Part shown: positions 18,026 through 26,703 of the stretch, in pieces
Numbering within the stretch: position 1 is the first letter of the stretch
Layout: each line of letters starts with the position of its first letter
Assembly (NCBI RefSeq): GCF_048060115.1
Contig: NZ_JBHMIM010000028.1
Span: forward strand, 1 to 64,000
From: Micromonospora_E sp048060115
Lineage (GTDB): Bacteria; Actinomycetota; Actinomycetes; Mycobacteriales; Micromonosporaceae
Length of the DNA: 64,000 bases
Reading direction: 5' to 3'
Notes under the pieces: generated by a model
Seen by the model: only the letters and a program-made list of their open reading frames with translations
What the model was told of the DNA's origin: nothing
Database searches by the model: none
Made by a program: the position numbers and the translations under genes

Positions 18026-19051
18026 ATGGCCACGACGTCGGACTGGATGGCACCCGGAGTCTTCCCGGTGGCGCACGGGGTTCACCGGATTCCGCTGCCG
18101 ATGCCCGACGACGGTCTGCGGGCGGTGAACGTCTACGCGATCGAGGACGACGCCGGACTGGTGCTGATCGACGCCGGGTGGGCGGTGCCGGCCGCGCGGG
18201 CGGCGTTGGAGGCCGCGTTGCGGGAACTCGGGCGCGACCTGGGCGGGATCTGGCGGTTCCTGGTCACTCACATCCACCAGGATCACTACTCCCAGGCGGT
18301 CTCAATCCGCCGGGAGACGGGTGTGCCGGTGGCGCTGGGCATCGGCGAGCGGCCCAGCCTGGAGTTCATCGCCGCCGGCACGAACGATCCGTACGCGGCT
18401 TCGCTGGCCCAGTTGCACGCGGCCGGCGCGGGTGAGCTCGTCGACGAGGTGCGTCGGCTGACCCGGCAGCCGGGTCAGCCGGAACTCGACTGGCAGCCAC
18501 CCGACGAGTGGCTCAGCGGCGAGCGGGATGTGGCCCTGTCGGGGCGACTGCTCCGCGCGTTGCCGACACCGGGGCACACCGCCGGGCACTACGTCTTCCG
18601 TGACCCCGCCGCCGGACTGCTCTTCGCCGGGGACCACGTGCTCCCGGGTATCACCCCGTCGGTCGGCTTCGAGGCGGTGGCGGCACACCGTCCGCTCGGC
18701 TGCTACCTCGACTCGCTGCGGGCGGTGCGGGCGTTGCCGGACGCGCTGCTGCTGCCGGCACACGGCCCGGTGACGGACAGCGTCCACCGCCGGGTGGACG
18801 AACTACTCGCCCATCATGACGAGCGGTTGGCCGAGATCGGTGCCGCGGTCGTCGCCGGAGCGGGGACGGCATACCAGGTGGCGCTGACCATGCCGTGGAC
18901 GCGCCACCGGCGCAAACTCGACGATCTGGCGCCGTACCACCGGATGCTCGCGGTCAACGAGACGGCGCTGCACCTCGACCTGCTCGTCGAGCGCGGGCTG
19001 CTGACCGCGAGCTGGGTGGACGGCGTGGGGGCGTACCGGCCGGCCGGCTGA
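18026..19051 (+). CDS. Metallo-beta-lactamase-fold hydrolase
   Basis: A 341-residue metallo-hydrolase. The metal motif is THIHQDHYSQA (HxHxDH), followed by the later PTPGHTAGHYVF histidine, FAGDHVLPGITPSVGF aspartate and LPAHGPV histidine. A C-terminal helical domain of about 70 residues follows, as in LACTB2-like thioesterase/lactonase relatives. Thioester or lactone cleavage is plausible; the substrate is unknown. GAGGGGG precedes ATG 18026. A degenerate KstR2-type site lies just upstream and a good one just downstream, so it probably belongs to the catabolic locus and not to the spermidine-synthase cluster before it. Confidence 0.8.
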   Translation: MATTSDWMAPGVFPVAHGVHRIPLPMPDDGLRAVNVYAIEDDAGLVLIDAGWAVPAARAALEAALRELGRDLGGIWRFLVTHIHQDHYSQAVSIRRETGVPVALGIGERPSLEFIAAGTNDPYAASLAQLHAAGAGELVDEVRRLTRQPGQPELDWQPPDEWLSGERDVALSGRLLRALPTPGHTAGHYVFRDPAAGLLFAGDHVLPGITPSVGFEAVAAHRPLGCYLDSLRAVRALPDALLLPAHGPVTDSVHRRVDELLAHHDERLAEIGAAVVAGAGTAYQVALTMPWTRHRRKLDDLAPYHRMLAVNETALHLDLLVERGLLTASWVDGVGAYRPAG

Positions 19052-19117
19052 TCGCCCGCTGGGGCGACCCGGACGAGGCTGGGCGCCACGGTGGTTCCGG
19101 AGCGGGCTGGGCTGCGG

Positions 19118-19145
19118 TATCGTCTTCACCAAGCAAGCGCTTGTG
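19118..19145 (+). promoter_or_regulatory. KstR2-like operator and promoter of the aldehyde dehydrogenase operon
   Basis: The palindrome AGCAAGCGCTTGTG (19132-19145, core CAAGCGCTTG) fits AnCAAGnnCTTGnT except for the last base. TATCGT at 19118-19123 with TTCCGG 17 bp before it is a possible promoter. The operator would then cover the transcription start. Confidence 0.7.
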
Positions 19146-19155
19146 AGGTGAAGCT

Positions 19156-19218
19156 GTGCAGTTGTCGTCGTCCAGCCCGACCCCGATCCGGTGCCCCGGC
19201 GGTCCGCGATGGCGGTGA
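19156..19218 (+). CDS. Possible 20-codon leader peptide
   Basis: GAGGTGAAG lies five bases before a GTG. The frame encodes a 20-residue peptide (S-rich, ending IRCPGGPRWR) and its TGA lies just inside the aldehyde dehydrogenase start. The aldehyde dehydrogenase itself has a weak ribosome site, so translational coupling is possible. This may be chance. Confidence 0.2.
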   Translation: MQLSSSSPTPIRCPGGPRWR

Positions 19219-20681
19219 TCACCCGGCCAGCCGACCCGACCGACCTGCTGCGACCCGGCATCCTGGTCGGCGGGCAATGGCGGGACACCGGCACCGGCGG
19301 CCAGCGCGAGCACGTCGACCCGGGCACCGGGCGGGTCCAGCAGGTCTTCGCTCTCGCCGGGGCAGCCGAGGTAGCCGACGCTGTCGCCGCCGCCCGAGCC
19401 GCGCTGCCCGGGTGGCGGCGCTGGCCGACCGACCGACGCCGGGAGGTCCTGACCCGGCTCGGTGACCTGATCCGGGCCAACGCCGCCGAGTTCGCCGCGA
19501 TCAACGCCCTGGAGGTCGGCACCCCGGCCGCGCTGTCACTTGGTCGTTACACCACCGGGCAGACCTTCTTCGACTACTACGCCGGCTGGCTGGACAAGGC
19601 GACCGGCGACTCGCTGCGGATGCCCGGCGCGCTCGACCTGACCCTGCTGGAACCGGTAGGTGTGGTCGGCGCCATCCTCACCTGGAACCATCCGCTGGCC
19701 AACATCCAGACCACGGTGGCCCCGGCGTTGGCGGCCGGCTGCACGGTGATCGTCAAGCCACCGGAGCAGGCCCCGTTCGCCGCGCTGCGGTTCGGCCGGA
19801 TGTGCGCCGAGGCCGGCCTGCCGCCCGGGGTGGTCAACGTGCTGCCCGGCGGCCCGGCGGTCGGTGACGCCCTGGTCCGGCACCCCGACATCGACAAGAT
19901 CGGCTTCGTCGGCGGCCCCGCGACCGCGAGCCGCATCCAGGCGGCCGCGGCCCCGACCCTCAAACCACTGCTGCTGGAACTCGGCGGCAAGAGCGCGTCG
20001 CTGGTCTTCCCGGACGCCGATCTCGACCGGGCCTGCCGGCTGGCGCTGCTGATCACCGCGAACAGCGGCCAGGGCTGCACCATCCCGACCCGGATGTTCG
20101 TCCACGACGACGTGTACGACCAGGTACTCGACCGGCTGGTCGACGGAATCGGCGCGGTCACCGTCGGCGATCCGTTCGACCCGGCCGTCCGGATGGGGCC
20201 GCTGATCGACGCGGCCGCCCGCGACCGGGTCGTCGGGGTCATCGACCGGGCCCGCCGCGACGGTGCCGGCGACCTGGTCCTCGGCGGGCACCGGCCCGGT
20301 GGCGAACTCGCCGACGGGTGCTACGTCGCACCGACCGTCTTCTCCGACGTGGACCCGCACAGCGAACTCGCCACCGAGGAGATCTTCGGGCCGGTGCTGT
20401 CGGTCTGCCGGTTCCACGAGGAGGCCGAGGCCGTCGAAGCGGCCAACGCCAGCCGGTACGGCCTCGCCGGCTACGTCCACACCCGCGACGTCGACCGGGC
20501 GCTGCGGGTCGCCTCGGCGCTTGACGTCGGCAACGTCGGCGTCAACGGCGCCGGTGCGCCCGCCGGACCGTTCGCCCCGTTCGGCGGGGTGAAACAGAGC
20601 GGCTACGGCAAGGTCGGCGGGCTCGCCGGGCTGCTCGAGTTCAGCCGGATCAAGAACGTACTACTGGCGGTCGACGAATGA
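19209..20681 (+). CDS. NAD(P)-dependent aldehyde dehydrogenase
   Basis: A 490-residue member of the aldehyde dehydrogenase superfamily, oxidising an aldehyde to the acid. Visible motifs are the cofactor/active-site Asn region LTWNHPLANIQTT, the general base Glu in LLELGGKSASLVF, the nucleophilic Cys in NSGQGCTIPTRMFVHD, and EEIFGPVLSV. Length is standard. ATG 19209 is favoured by homology; its ribosome site is weak. First gene of an operon with an SDR and an OYE-type reductase, under a KstR2-like palindrome, so it likely acts on a side-chain or ring-derived aldehyde of the imported substrate. Confidence 0.88.
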   Translation: MAVITRPADPTDLLRPGILVGGQWRDTGTGGQREHVDPGTGRVQQVFALAGAAEVADAVAAARAALPGWRRWPTDRRREVLTRLGDLIRANAAEFAAINALEVGTPAALSLGRYTTGQTFFDYYAGWLDKATGDSLRMPGALDLTLLEPVGVVGAILTWNHPLANIQTTVAPALAAGCTVIVKPPEQAPFAALRFGRMCAEAGLPPGVVNVLPGGPAVGDALVRHPDIDKIGFVGGPATASRIQAAAAPTLKPLLLELGGKSASLVFPDADLDRACRLALLITANSGQGCTIPTRMFVHDDVYDQVLDRLVDGIGAVTVGDPFDPAVRMGPLIDAAARDRVVGVIDRARRDGAGDLVLGGHRPGGELADGCYVAPTVFSDVDPHSELATEEIFGPVLSVCRFHEEAEAVEAANASRYGLAGYVHTRDVDRALRVASALDVGNVGVNGAGAPAGPFAPFGGVKQSGYGKVGGLAGLLEFSRIKNVLLAVDE

Positions 20682-20724
20682 GCCCACCCGGCGGACCGCC
20701 GGGCGGCACCGGGGAGGGGTCGCG

Positions 20725-21495
20725 ATGACACGACTGGTGGATGGCGCGGTGCTGGTCACCGGCGCCGGATCGGGAATCGGGGCGGCGATCGCCCGGGAGG
20801 TCGCCGCGGCCGGTGCGGCGGTGGCCGTCAACGACCTGGACCCGGCCGCCGCCCGGGCCACGACGGACTCGGTCGTCGCGGCCGGCGGCACCGCGTACCC
20901 GGTACCGGGGGACGTGGCCGATCCGCAGGCCGCCGCCCGGGTGGTCGGCACCGCCGGTGAACTGCTCGGCCGGCTCACCGGGCTGGTCAACAACGTCGGC
21001 GTGGTCCGTGGCGGACCGCTGCGGTCGATCGCGGCGGACGACTGGGACGCGATCATGCGGATCGACTGCGCCAGCGCGCTCTACTGCAGCCAGGCGGCAC
21101 TGCCCGCGTTGACCGCCGGTGCTGGCGCGATCGTCAACCTCTCCTCGCTCTGCGGCATCCACGCCGCCCCCGGCGCCGGCGCGTACAACGCGGCAAAGGC
21201 GGCGGTCATCTCGCTGACCCGGCAGATGGCGCTGGAGTGGGGACCGGACGGGATCCGGGTAAACGCCATCGCCCCGGGCATCGTCAGCGGCACGAACTTC
21301 TCGGCCAGCAGCCGTGATCCGCAGGCCGCGAAGCGTCGCGGCGCCGCCGTCCCGCTCGGGCGTACCGGATCGGCGGCGGACATCGCCCCGGTCGCGGTGT
21401 TCCTGCTCGGCGATGCCGCCCGGTACGTGACCGGCCAGGTCATCGCCGTAGACGGCGGGCTGGGCGTCGCCCTGCAGACGCTGCTGCCGGCGTGA
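20725..21495 (+). CDS. SDR-family oxidoreductase
   Basis: A 256-residue classical short-chain dehydrogenase: cofactor motif VLVTGAGSGIGAAIA at residues 9-23, VNNVGVVRGG, catalytic Ser in NLSSLCGIHA and YNAAK, and the C-terminal VTGQVIAVDGG. The Asp in VNDLDPA after the second strand suggests NAD(H) preference. GGGGAGGGG precedes ATG 20725. It lies between an aldehyde dehydrogenase and an OYE-type reductase whose start overlaps its stop. An alcohol/ketone interconversion on a cyclic substrate is likely, the substrate unknown. Confidence 0.87.
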   Translation: MTRLVDGAVLVTGAGSGIGAAIAREVAAAGAAVAVNDLDPAAARATTDSVVAAGGTAYPVPGDVADPQAAARVVGTAGELLGRLTGLVNNVGVVRGGPLRSIAADDWDAIMRIDCASALYCSQAALPALTAGAGAIVNLSSLCGIHAAPGAGAYNAAKAAVISLTRQMALEWGPDGIRVNAIAPGIVSGTNFSASSRDPQAAKRRGAAVPLGRTGSAADIAPVAVFLLGDAARYVTGQVIAVDGGLGVALQTLLPA

Positions 21496-23588
21496 CCGGT
21501 GAGTGGACCGACGTGGCCGGCGAGCGGCCGGAGCCGATCGGCGATCCGTTGGCGGCGCCGCTCCTGGTGCGCCGGCACCGGCTACGCAACCGGATGGTGA
21601 TGACGCCACACCTCGGCCGGCTGCCACCCCGGCGGCTGCTGCGCTACGTGGCCGAGCGCGCCGCGGGTGGAGTCGCGATGATCGTGCTGCCTGCCGGTCA
21701 GGGGGTGTACGCCAATCCGGTGTACCCGGCGCAGGTGTGTGCCGGCGACCCGGAAGCCTACGCCGACCCCGACGCGGTCTCGTTCCACGTCCGTGACCCC
21801 CGGCACCGGGACCTGCTGCTCGCCGGCGCGCACGACCCTTTGGCCAGGCTCGCGGCGGCGGTGCACAGCGGCGGAGCGGTCGCCGTCGGCCAGATCCATC
21901 ACCCCGGCGCCGAACGTGGCTGGGACAACTTCCAGCCGACGGTGGCCCCGTCCGAGGTACGCGCCGACGACACGGGGGCCGTACCGCACGAACTCACCGC
22001 CACCGAGATCGACGACCTGGTGTACGGCTACGACAGCACCGCCGCGGCCATCGTCACCGCCGGATTCGACGGGGTCGAGCTGCACGCCGGTCACGGCTAT
22101 CTGCTGAACCGGTTCCTGTCGCCGCACTACAACCGCCGCACCGACCGGTACGGGGGATCGCTGGCGGATCGCCTGCGGCTGATCCGCCGGATCCTGCGGA
22201 CGATCCGCGGCACCGTGGGAGACGGCGCGCTGCTCGGCATCCGGCTCACCGCCGGTGAGGAACTACCGGCCGGGATCGACCCGACCGGTGTGGCCGAGGT
22301 CGCCGGCGGGCTGGCCGACCTCGTCGACTACGTCAACCTGTCCCTGGGCAACCACGACGGGCTGCGCGCCGGCCGGCCGGCCACCGCGTACACCGGGCCG
22401 TGGCTGGTGCCACCGGCGCCGGCTGCGGCGGCTGCCCGGCTGGTCCGCGCAGCCGTCGGCGTCCCGGTCGTGGTCACCGGCCGGATCACCGACCCGGCCC
22501 TCGCCCGCGAGCTGGTCGCCGACGGGACGGCCGACCTGGTCGGCCTGGCCCGGGCGCTGATCGCGGATCCCGCCTTCGCCCGGCAGACGATCAGCGGGGA
22601 CACAGCCCGGATCGCGCGCTGCGTCGGCTGCAACGAGTGCGTACGGGTGCCGTTCTCCTGCCCGGCGAACCCGCGCGCCGGGCGGGAGGCCGAGTTCGAC
22701 CGCCCGCCCGCCGGCACCCGTCGCCTCGCCCGCCGCGGGCTCACCCGCAGCCAGCCGAACCGCCGCCGGATCGCGGTGGTCGGCGCCGGGCCCGCTGGCC
22801 TGGAGGTGGCGATCGGCGCGGCGCGCGGCGGAGCCGACGTCACCCTGATCGAGGCAGCCGACTCGGTCGGCGGGGTGCTGCGCCAACTGGTCGGCTCGCC
22901 GCTGCTCGCCGCCTGGACGCCGCTGCTGCACCGGCTGGAGCAACGGTTGCGAGCGCTGGTGGACCAGCCCGACCCGGCCGGTGGGCGGATCACCCTGCGT
23001 ACCGGGTCGGCGGCCACCGCCACCGACCTGGTCGCGCTGGACGCGGAGCTGGTGGTGCTGGCCACCGGCAGCCGTGCCCGGCCGGCGGACTTCCCGAGCG
23101 ACCACCCGCCGTTGACCACACTGGACCTGTTGGCGGGCCGCCGGCCGCCGGCGGGCGCGCCGGCCGTGGTGGTCGGCGGTGCCGAGCGGCATCTCGAGCC
23201 GTTTCTCGCCGCCGACCTGTTGGCCGGTGCCGGCTGGCCGGTACGCCTGGTCACCGAGTGCGTCGACATCGGACCCGACATCGAGCTACGGACCCGGTCG
23301 GCGCTGCTGCGCCGGCTGTTCGCCGGGTCGGTGACGATCACGCCGATGACCCGGGTGCGCCGGTGGGTCGGCGACACGGTCGAGGTCGAGCAGCTGTTCA
23401 GCGGGCACCGGTCCACCGTCCCCGCCGGCGCGGTGGTTCTCGCGCACGGCCGGGCGGCGGCGACAGACCTGCGGACGGCCCTGCCGGCGCAGCTGCGACG
23501 CCAGCTGGTCGGGGACGCGCTGGCGCCGCGCCGGTTGACCCATGCGGTGCTGGAAGGAGCCCGGTTCGGCCATGGGCTGTCCCGGTGA
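21492..23588 (+). CDS. NADH:flavin oxidoreductase / 2,4-dienoyl-CoA-reductase type (BaiCD/BaiH-like architecture)
   Basis: A 698-residue enoate reductase. Residues 20-370 form the FMN-binding OYE barrel (VGQIHHPGAERG, GFDGVELHAGHGYLLNRFLS, YNRRTDRYGGSLADRLRL). A 4Fe-4S cysteine cluster follows (CVGCNECVRVPFSC, then PANP), then FAD/NAD(P)-binding domains beginning RIAVVGAGPAGLEVAIGAA. Enzymes of this build reduce C=C bonds conjugated to a carbonyl; the bile-acid enzymes BaiCD and BaiH are examples acting on 3-oxo-steroids. A GTG start at 21492 overlaps the SDR stop by four bases. Steroid or other cyclic enone reduction is inferred from the KstR2-like operator upstream of the operon. Confidence 0.85.
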   Translation: MTGEWTDVAGERPEPIGDPLAAPLLVRRHRLRNRMVMTPHLGRLPPRRLLRYVAERAAGGVAMIVLPAGQGVYANPVYPAQVCAGDPEAYADPDAVSFHVRDPRHRDLLLAGAHDPLARLAAAVHSGGAVAVGQIHHPGAERGWDNFQPTVAPSEVRADDTGAVPHELTATEIDDLVYGYDSTAAAIVTAGFDGVELHAGHGYLLNRFLSPHYNRRTDRYGGSLADRLRLIRRILRTIRGTVGDGALLGIRLTAGEELPAGIDPTGVAEVAGGLADLVDYVNLSLGNHDGLRAGRPATAYTGPWLVPPAPAAAAARLVRAAVGVPVVVTGRITDPALARELVADGTADLVGLARALIADPAFARQTISGDTARIARCVGCNECVRVPFSCPANPRAGREAEFDRPPAGTRRLARRGLTRSQPNRRRIAVVGAGPAGLEVAIGAARGGADVTLIEAADSVGGVLRQLVGSPLLAAWTPLLHRLEQRLRALVDQPDPAGGRITLRTGSAATATDLVALDAELVVLATGSRARPADFPSDHPPLTTLDLLAGRRPPAGAPAVVVGGAERHLEPFLAADLLAGAGWPVRLVTECVDIGPDIELRTRSALLRRLFAGSVTITPMTRVRRWVGDTVEVEQLFSGHRSTVPAGAVVLAHGRAAATDLRTALPAQLRRQLVGDALAPRRLTHAVLEGARFGHGLSR

Positions 23589-23677
23589 CCCTGCTGGCGG
23601 CACCGCGCCGATGGCCGACATGGCGGTCGGCGGCGGCTTGGCCGGCTGGTGCGCGCCCAGCAGGCCGGCGCACGGCA

Positions 23678-25759
23678 TCACTGGTGCAGATGACAGGCGG
23701 ACCAGCCGCCACCCGGGATCGGCACCGGCTTCGGGGTCACCTCGGCGCAGATCTGCATGACGGACGGGCAGCGGGTGCGGAACCGGCAGCCCGACGGTGG
23801 GTCGATCGGGCTGGGAATCTCGCCGGTCGGCGTGGTGCGGCCGGCGAGGCCGTGGCTGGCCGGCGTCAACATCGACGCCAGCAGCGTCTTGGTGTACGGG
23901 TGCGCGGGCTCGGCGTACACCCGGCTGGCCGGTCCGCTCTCCACCACCCGCCCCAGGTACATCACCGCGAGTTCGTGGCTGAGGTGATGCACCAGGGCGA
24001 GGTCATGGGCGATGAAGAGGAAGGCGATCCCCTCGGACTCCTGAATGTCCTGGATGAGGTTTACGATCTGCGATCGGGTGGAGACGTCCAGGGCGCTCAC
24101 CGGCTCGTCACAGACGATGAGTTGCGGTTCCAGCGCCAACGCCCGGGCGAACGAGATCCGCTGGCGCTGGCCGCCGGAGAGCGAGCGCGGCGACCGGCGG
24201 GCCAGCGACGGGTCCAGCCCGACCCGTTCCAGCAGTCGTCCGATCCGGGAGCGACGCTCGGCCGGGGTGAGCCGGGAGTGCACCACCAGCGGCTCGGCGA
24301 TGCTCTGGCCGACCGTCATCGACGGATCCAGCGAGGCGTACGGGTCCTGGAAGACCATCTGCATGCCGATGCGGTGGGACCGTAGCTGACCGCGGCTCAT
24401 CGCGGCGAGGTCCCGGCCGAGGAACGTGACCTCCCCGCTGGTGGGTTCGATCAGCCGTAGAGCGAGTCGGCCGACGGTCGACTTGCCCGAGCCGCTCTCG
24501 CCGACCAGCCCGAGGGTGCGGCCGCGCCGTACCGTCAGATCGACCCCGTCGACGGCGTGCACCACGACCCGGCGCAGTCCCAGCACGCCACGGCGGACCG
24601 GAAACTGCTTGCCGAGGTCGCGGATTCGCAGCACCGTGCCGGCGTCGGTGAGGGGACCGTCCAGTTCGGCGTCGCCGGGTCCCGCGCTGACAGGTTCGGC
24701 GTCGCGGCCCGCGTCGGCCGGATCGGCCGGCGGGCCGGGATCCGGCACCGCGCCGGTGCCGGGCAGGCCGAGCTCGGCGTGTCGGCCGCAGCGGGTGCCC
24801 CGGGCACCGTCGGCCAGCACGGTCCACGGTGGGTCCTGGCGTTCCCACTGCGGGAGCACGTGCCGGCACCGGTTGGCGAACCGACAGCCGGCGGCGGGGA
24901 AGCTGCCCGGTCGTGGCACCTGGCCGGGGATCACCGGCAGCCGCCGCGACTTCGCCGCGACGTCGGCGCTCGACGCGATGAGCGCGCTGGTGTACGGATG
25001 CCGGGGCGCGGCGAAGACGTCACCGACCGGTCCGGATTCGACGACCTGTCCGGCGTACATGACGCTGAGCTGCTGCGCCATGGTGGAAATGACGCCGAGA
25101 TCGTGCGAGATCAGCAGCAACGCCATGCCGAGCGCGTCGCGCAGCTCGCCGAGCAACTGGAGGATCTGCAACTGCACCGTGACGTCCAGCGCGGTGGTGG
25201 GCTCGTCGGCGATCAGCAGCTCCGGCTCACCGGCGATTGCCATCGCGATCAGCGCCCGCTGGGCCATCCCGCCGGACATCTCGTGCGGATAGCTGGCCGC
25301 CCGTTGCCGGGGATCCGGGATCCGGACCAGGTCCAGCAGTTCCACCGCGCGCTCGTTGGCCTGTCTTCGGGTCATCGGGGTGTGCCGGCGCAGGCTCTCG
25401 ACGATCTGGTTGCCGACCGTGAACGCCGGGTTGAGACTGCTCAGCGCCTCCTGGAAGACCATGCCGATCCGGCTGCCCCGGAACCGGGTCAGCTCGGCGG
25501 AGGAGCGGCCGGTCAGTTCCTCACCGGCGAACCGGATCGAGCCGCCGGTGACCCGGGCACCCTGGGGTAACAGTCCGGCCAGCGCCAGGCAGGTGATGCT
25601 CTTGCCGGACCCGCTCTCGCCGACCAACCCGAGGGTCTGACCGGCGGCGACGGTCAGGTCCACCTGCTCCACCAGGTGGACCGGGTTGCGGCCGGAACCG
25701 ACGCTCACGGTCAGCCCGCTGACCTCCAGCAGCGGGCGGGTCGTCGTGGTGGCGGTCAT
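23678..25759 (-). CDS. Fused double ATPase of an Opp/Dpp-type ABC importer (system 1)
   Basis: A 693-residue protein carrying two complete ABC ATPase domains, equivalent to OppD and OppF. First domain: Walker A LVGESGSGKSITCLALAG, signature LSGGM variant in HEMSGGMAQRALIAMAIAG, Walker B LLIADEPTTALDV. Second domain: LVGESGSGKSTVGRLALRL, SLSGGQRQRISFARAL, LIVCDEPVSALDV. Each ends with the Cys-rich oligopeptide-ABC C-terminal segment (GCRFANRCRHVLP; GCRFRTRCPSVM). A Pro/Gly/Ala-rich linker joins them. The ATG at 25759 overlaps the stop of the permease gene. The fused form contrasts with the separate OppD and OppF of system 2. Confidence 0.93.
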   Translation of the reverse strand: MTATTTTRPLLEVSGLTVSVGSGRNPVHLVEQVDLTVAAGQTLGLVGESGSGKSITCLALAGLLPQGARVTGGSIRFAGEELTGRSSAELTRFRGSRIGMVFQEALSSLNPAFTVGNQIVESLRRHTPMTRRQANERAVELLDLVRIPDPRQRAASYPHEMSGGMAQRALIAMAIAGEPELLIADEPTTALDVTVQLQILQLLGELRDALGMALLLISHDLGVISTMAQQLSVMYAGQVVESGPVGDVFAAPRHPYTSALIASSADVAAKSRRLPVIPGQVPRPGSFPAAGCRFANRCRHVLPQWERQDPPWTVLADGARGTRCGRHAELGLPGTGAVPDPGPPADPADAGRDAEPVSAGPGDAELDGPLTDAGTVLRIRDLGKQFPVRRGVLGLRRVVVHAVDGVDLTVRRGRTLGLVGESGSGKSTVGRLALRLIEPTSGEVTFLGRDLAAMSRGQLRSHRIGMQMVFQDPYASLDPSMTVGQSIAEPLVVHSRLTPAERRSRIGRLLERVGLDPSLARRSPRSLSGGQRQRISFARALALEPQLIVCDEPVSALDVSTRSQIVNLIQDIQESEGIAFLFIAHDLALVHHLSHELAVMYLGRVVESGPASRVYAEPAHPYTKTLLASMLTPASHGLAGRTTPTGEIPSPIDPPSGCRFRTRCPSVMQICAEVTPKPVPIPGGGWSACHLHQ

Positions 25760-26703
25760 CAGCGACCTGCTTTCTGCTGCTGGTGCCCGCCGGACAGGGC
25801 CTGGCTGAGTCCGTCGCCGAGCACCTGGAAGGCAACGACAGTAAGGGTGATGGTCAGGCCGGGGATGAAGATCAACCAGGGTGCGATGGCGACCGACGAG
25901 AACGCTCGCTGCAGCAGGTTGCCCCAGCTCGCCTCCGGCGGTTGGATGCTCAGCCCGAGATAGCTCATGGCGCCTTCGGCGACGATCGCCACGGCCATGG
26001 TGATGAAGATCTGGACGACCAGCGGGCCGGCGATGTTGGGCAGGACGTGGCGTAGCACCGACCGCAGGTGCGACACGCCGATCGAGCGGGCCGCCTCGAG
26101 GTAGGTCTCCTCGCGTACGGCCAGCGCCTGGATGCGGCTCAACCGGGCGAAGATCGGCACGAAGATGACCGCGAGGGCGAACATGGCGTTGCGCAGCCCG
26201 GGGCCGAGCACGCCGACGATGGACATCGCCAGCAGCAGGCCGGGGACGCTGAGGACGGCGTCGACCAGCGTCATCACCAGCCGGTCCACCCACCCGCCGA
26301 AGTAGCCGGCGGTCACGCCGAGCAGCACCCCGCCGAGCAGGCCCAGCCCGACCGCCTGCAGGCAGGCCAGCAGGGAGGCGCGGGAGGCGTGGAGCAGCCG
26401 GCTGAGCATGTCCCGACCGAGGTCGTCGGTGCCCAGCCAGTGCCGTGCGGAGGGTGGTTCGAGGATCGCCCGGAAGTCGGTGGCGTACGGGTCGTACGGG
26501 CTGACCAGCGGGGCGGCGACCGCCAGCAGGCAGAGCAGCGCCAGGTAGCCGAGGGCGACCAGGGTCACCGGTTGACGGATGATCCGGGCGGCCAGGGTGT
26601 CCCCGCGGACCCGGCGGTCCAGGCCGGCTGTTTCCAGCCCGCCACCGGGGATCCGGTCGGCGGCGACCGACGGGGCGCTGTGCGGAGCGACTGGTCGGCT
26701 CAT
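25759..26703 (-). CDS. ABC importer permease, OppC/DppC type (system 1)
   Basis: A 314-residue inner-membrane permease. The N-terminal OppC extension is followed by a first membrane segment (VTLVALGYLALLCLLAVAAP) and the periplasmic HWLGTDDLGRDMLSRLLHAS motif typical of DppC/OppC. Five further segments follow, with the EAA-loop equivalent EETYLEAARSIGVSHLRSV. It pairs with the OppB-type permease gene upstream (four-base overlap) and the fused ATPase downstream. The substrate of the importer cannot be read from the permease. Confidence 0.92.
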   Translation of the reverse strand: MSRPVAPHSAPSVAADRIPGGGLETAGLDRRVRGDTLAARIIRQPVTLVALGYLALLCLLAVAAPLVSPYDPYATDFRAILEPPSARHWLGTDDLGRDMLSRLLHASRASLLACLQAVGLGLLGGVLLGVTAGYFGGWVDRLVMTLVDAVLSVPGLLLAMSIVGVLGPGLRNAMFALAVIFVPIFARLSRIQALAVREETYLEAARSIGVSHLRSVLRHVLPNIAGPLVVQIFITMAVAIVAEGAMSYLGLSIQPPEASWGNLLQRAFSSVAIAPWLIFIPGLTITLTVVAFQVLGDGLSQALSGGHQQQKAGR

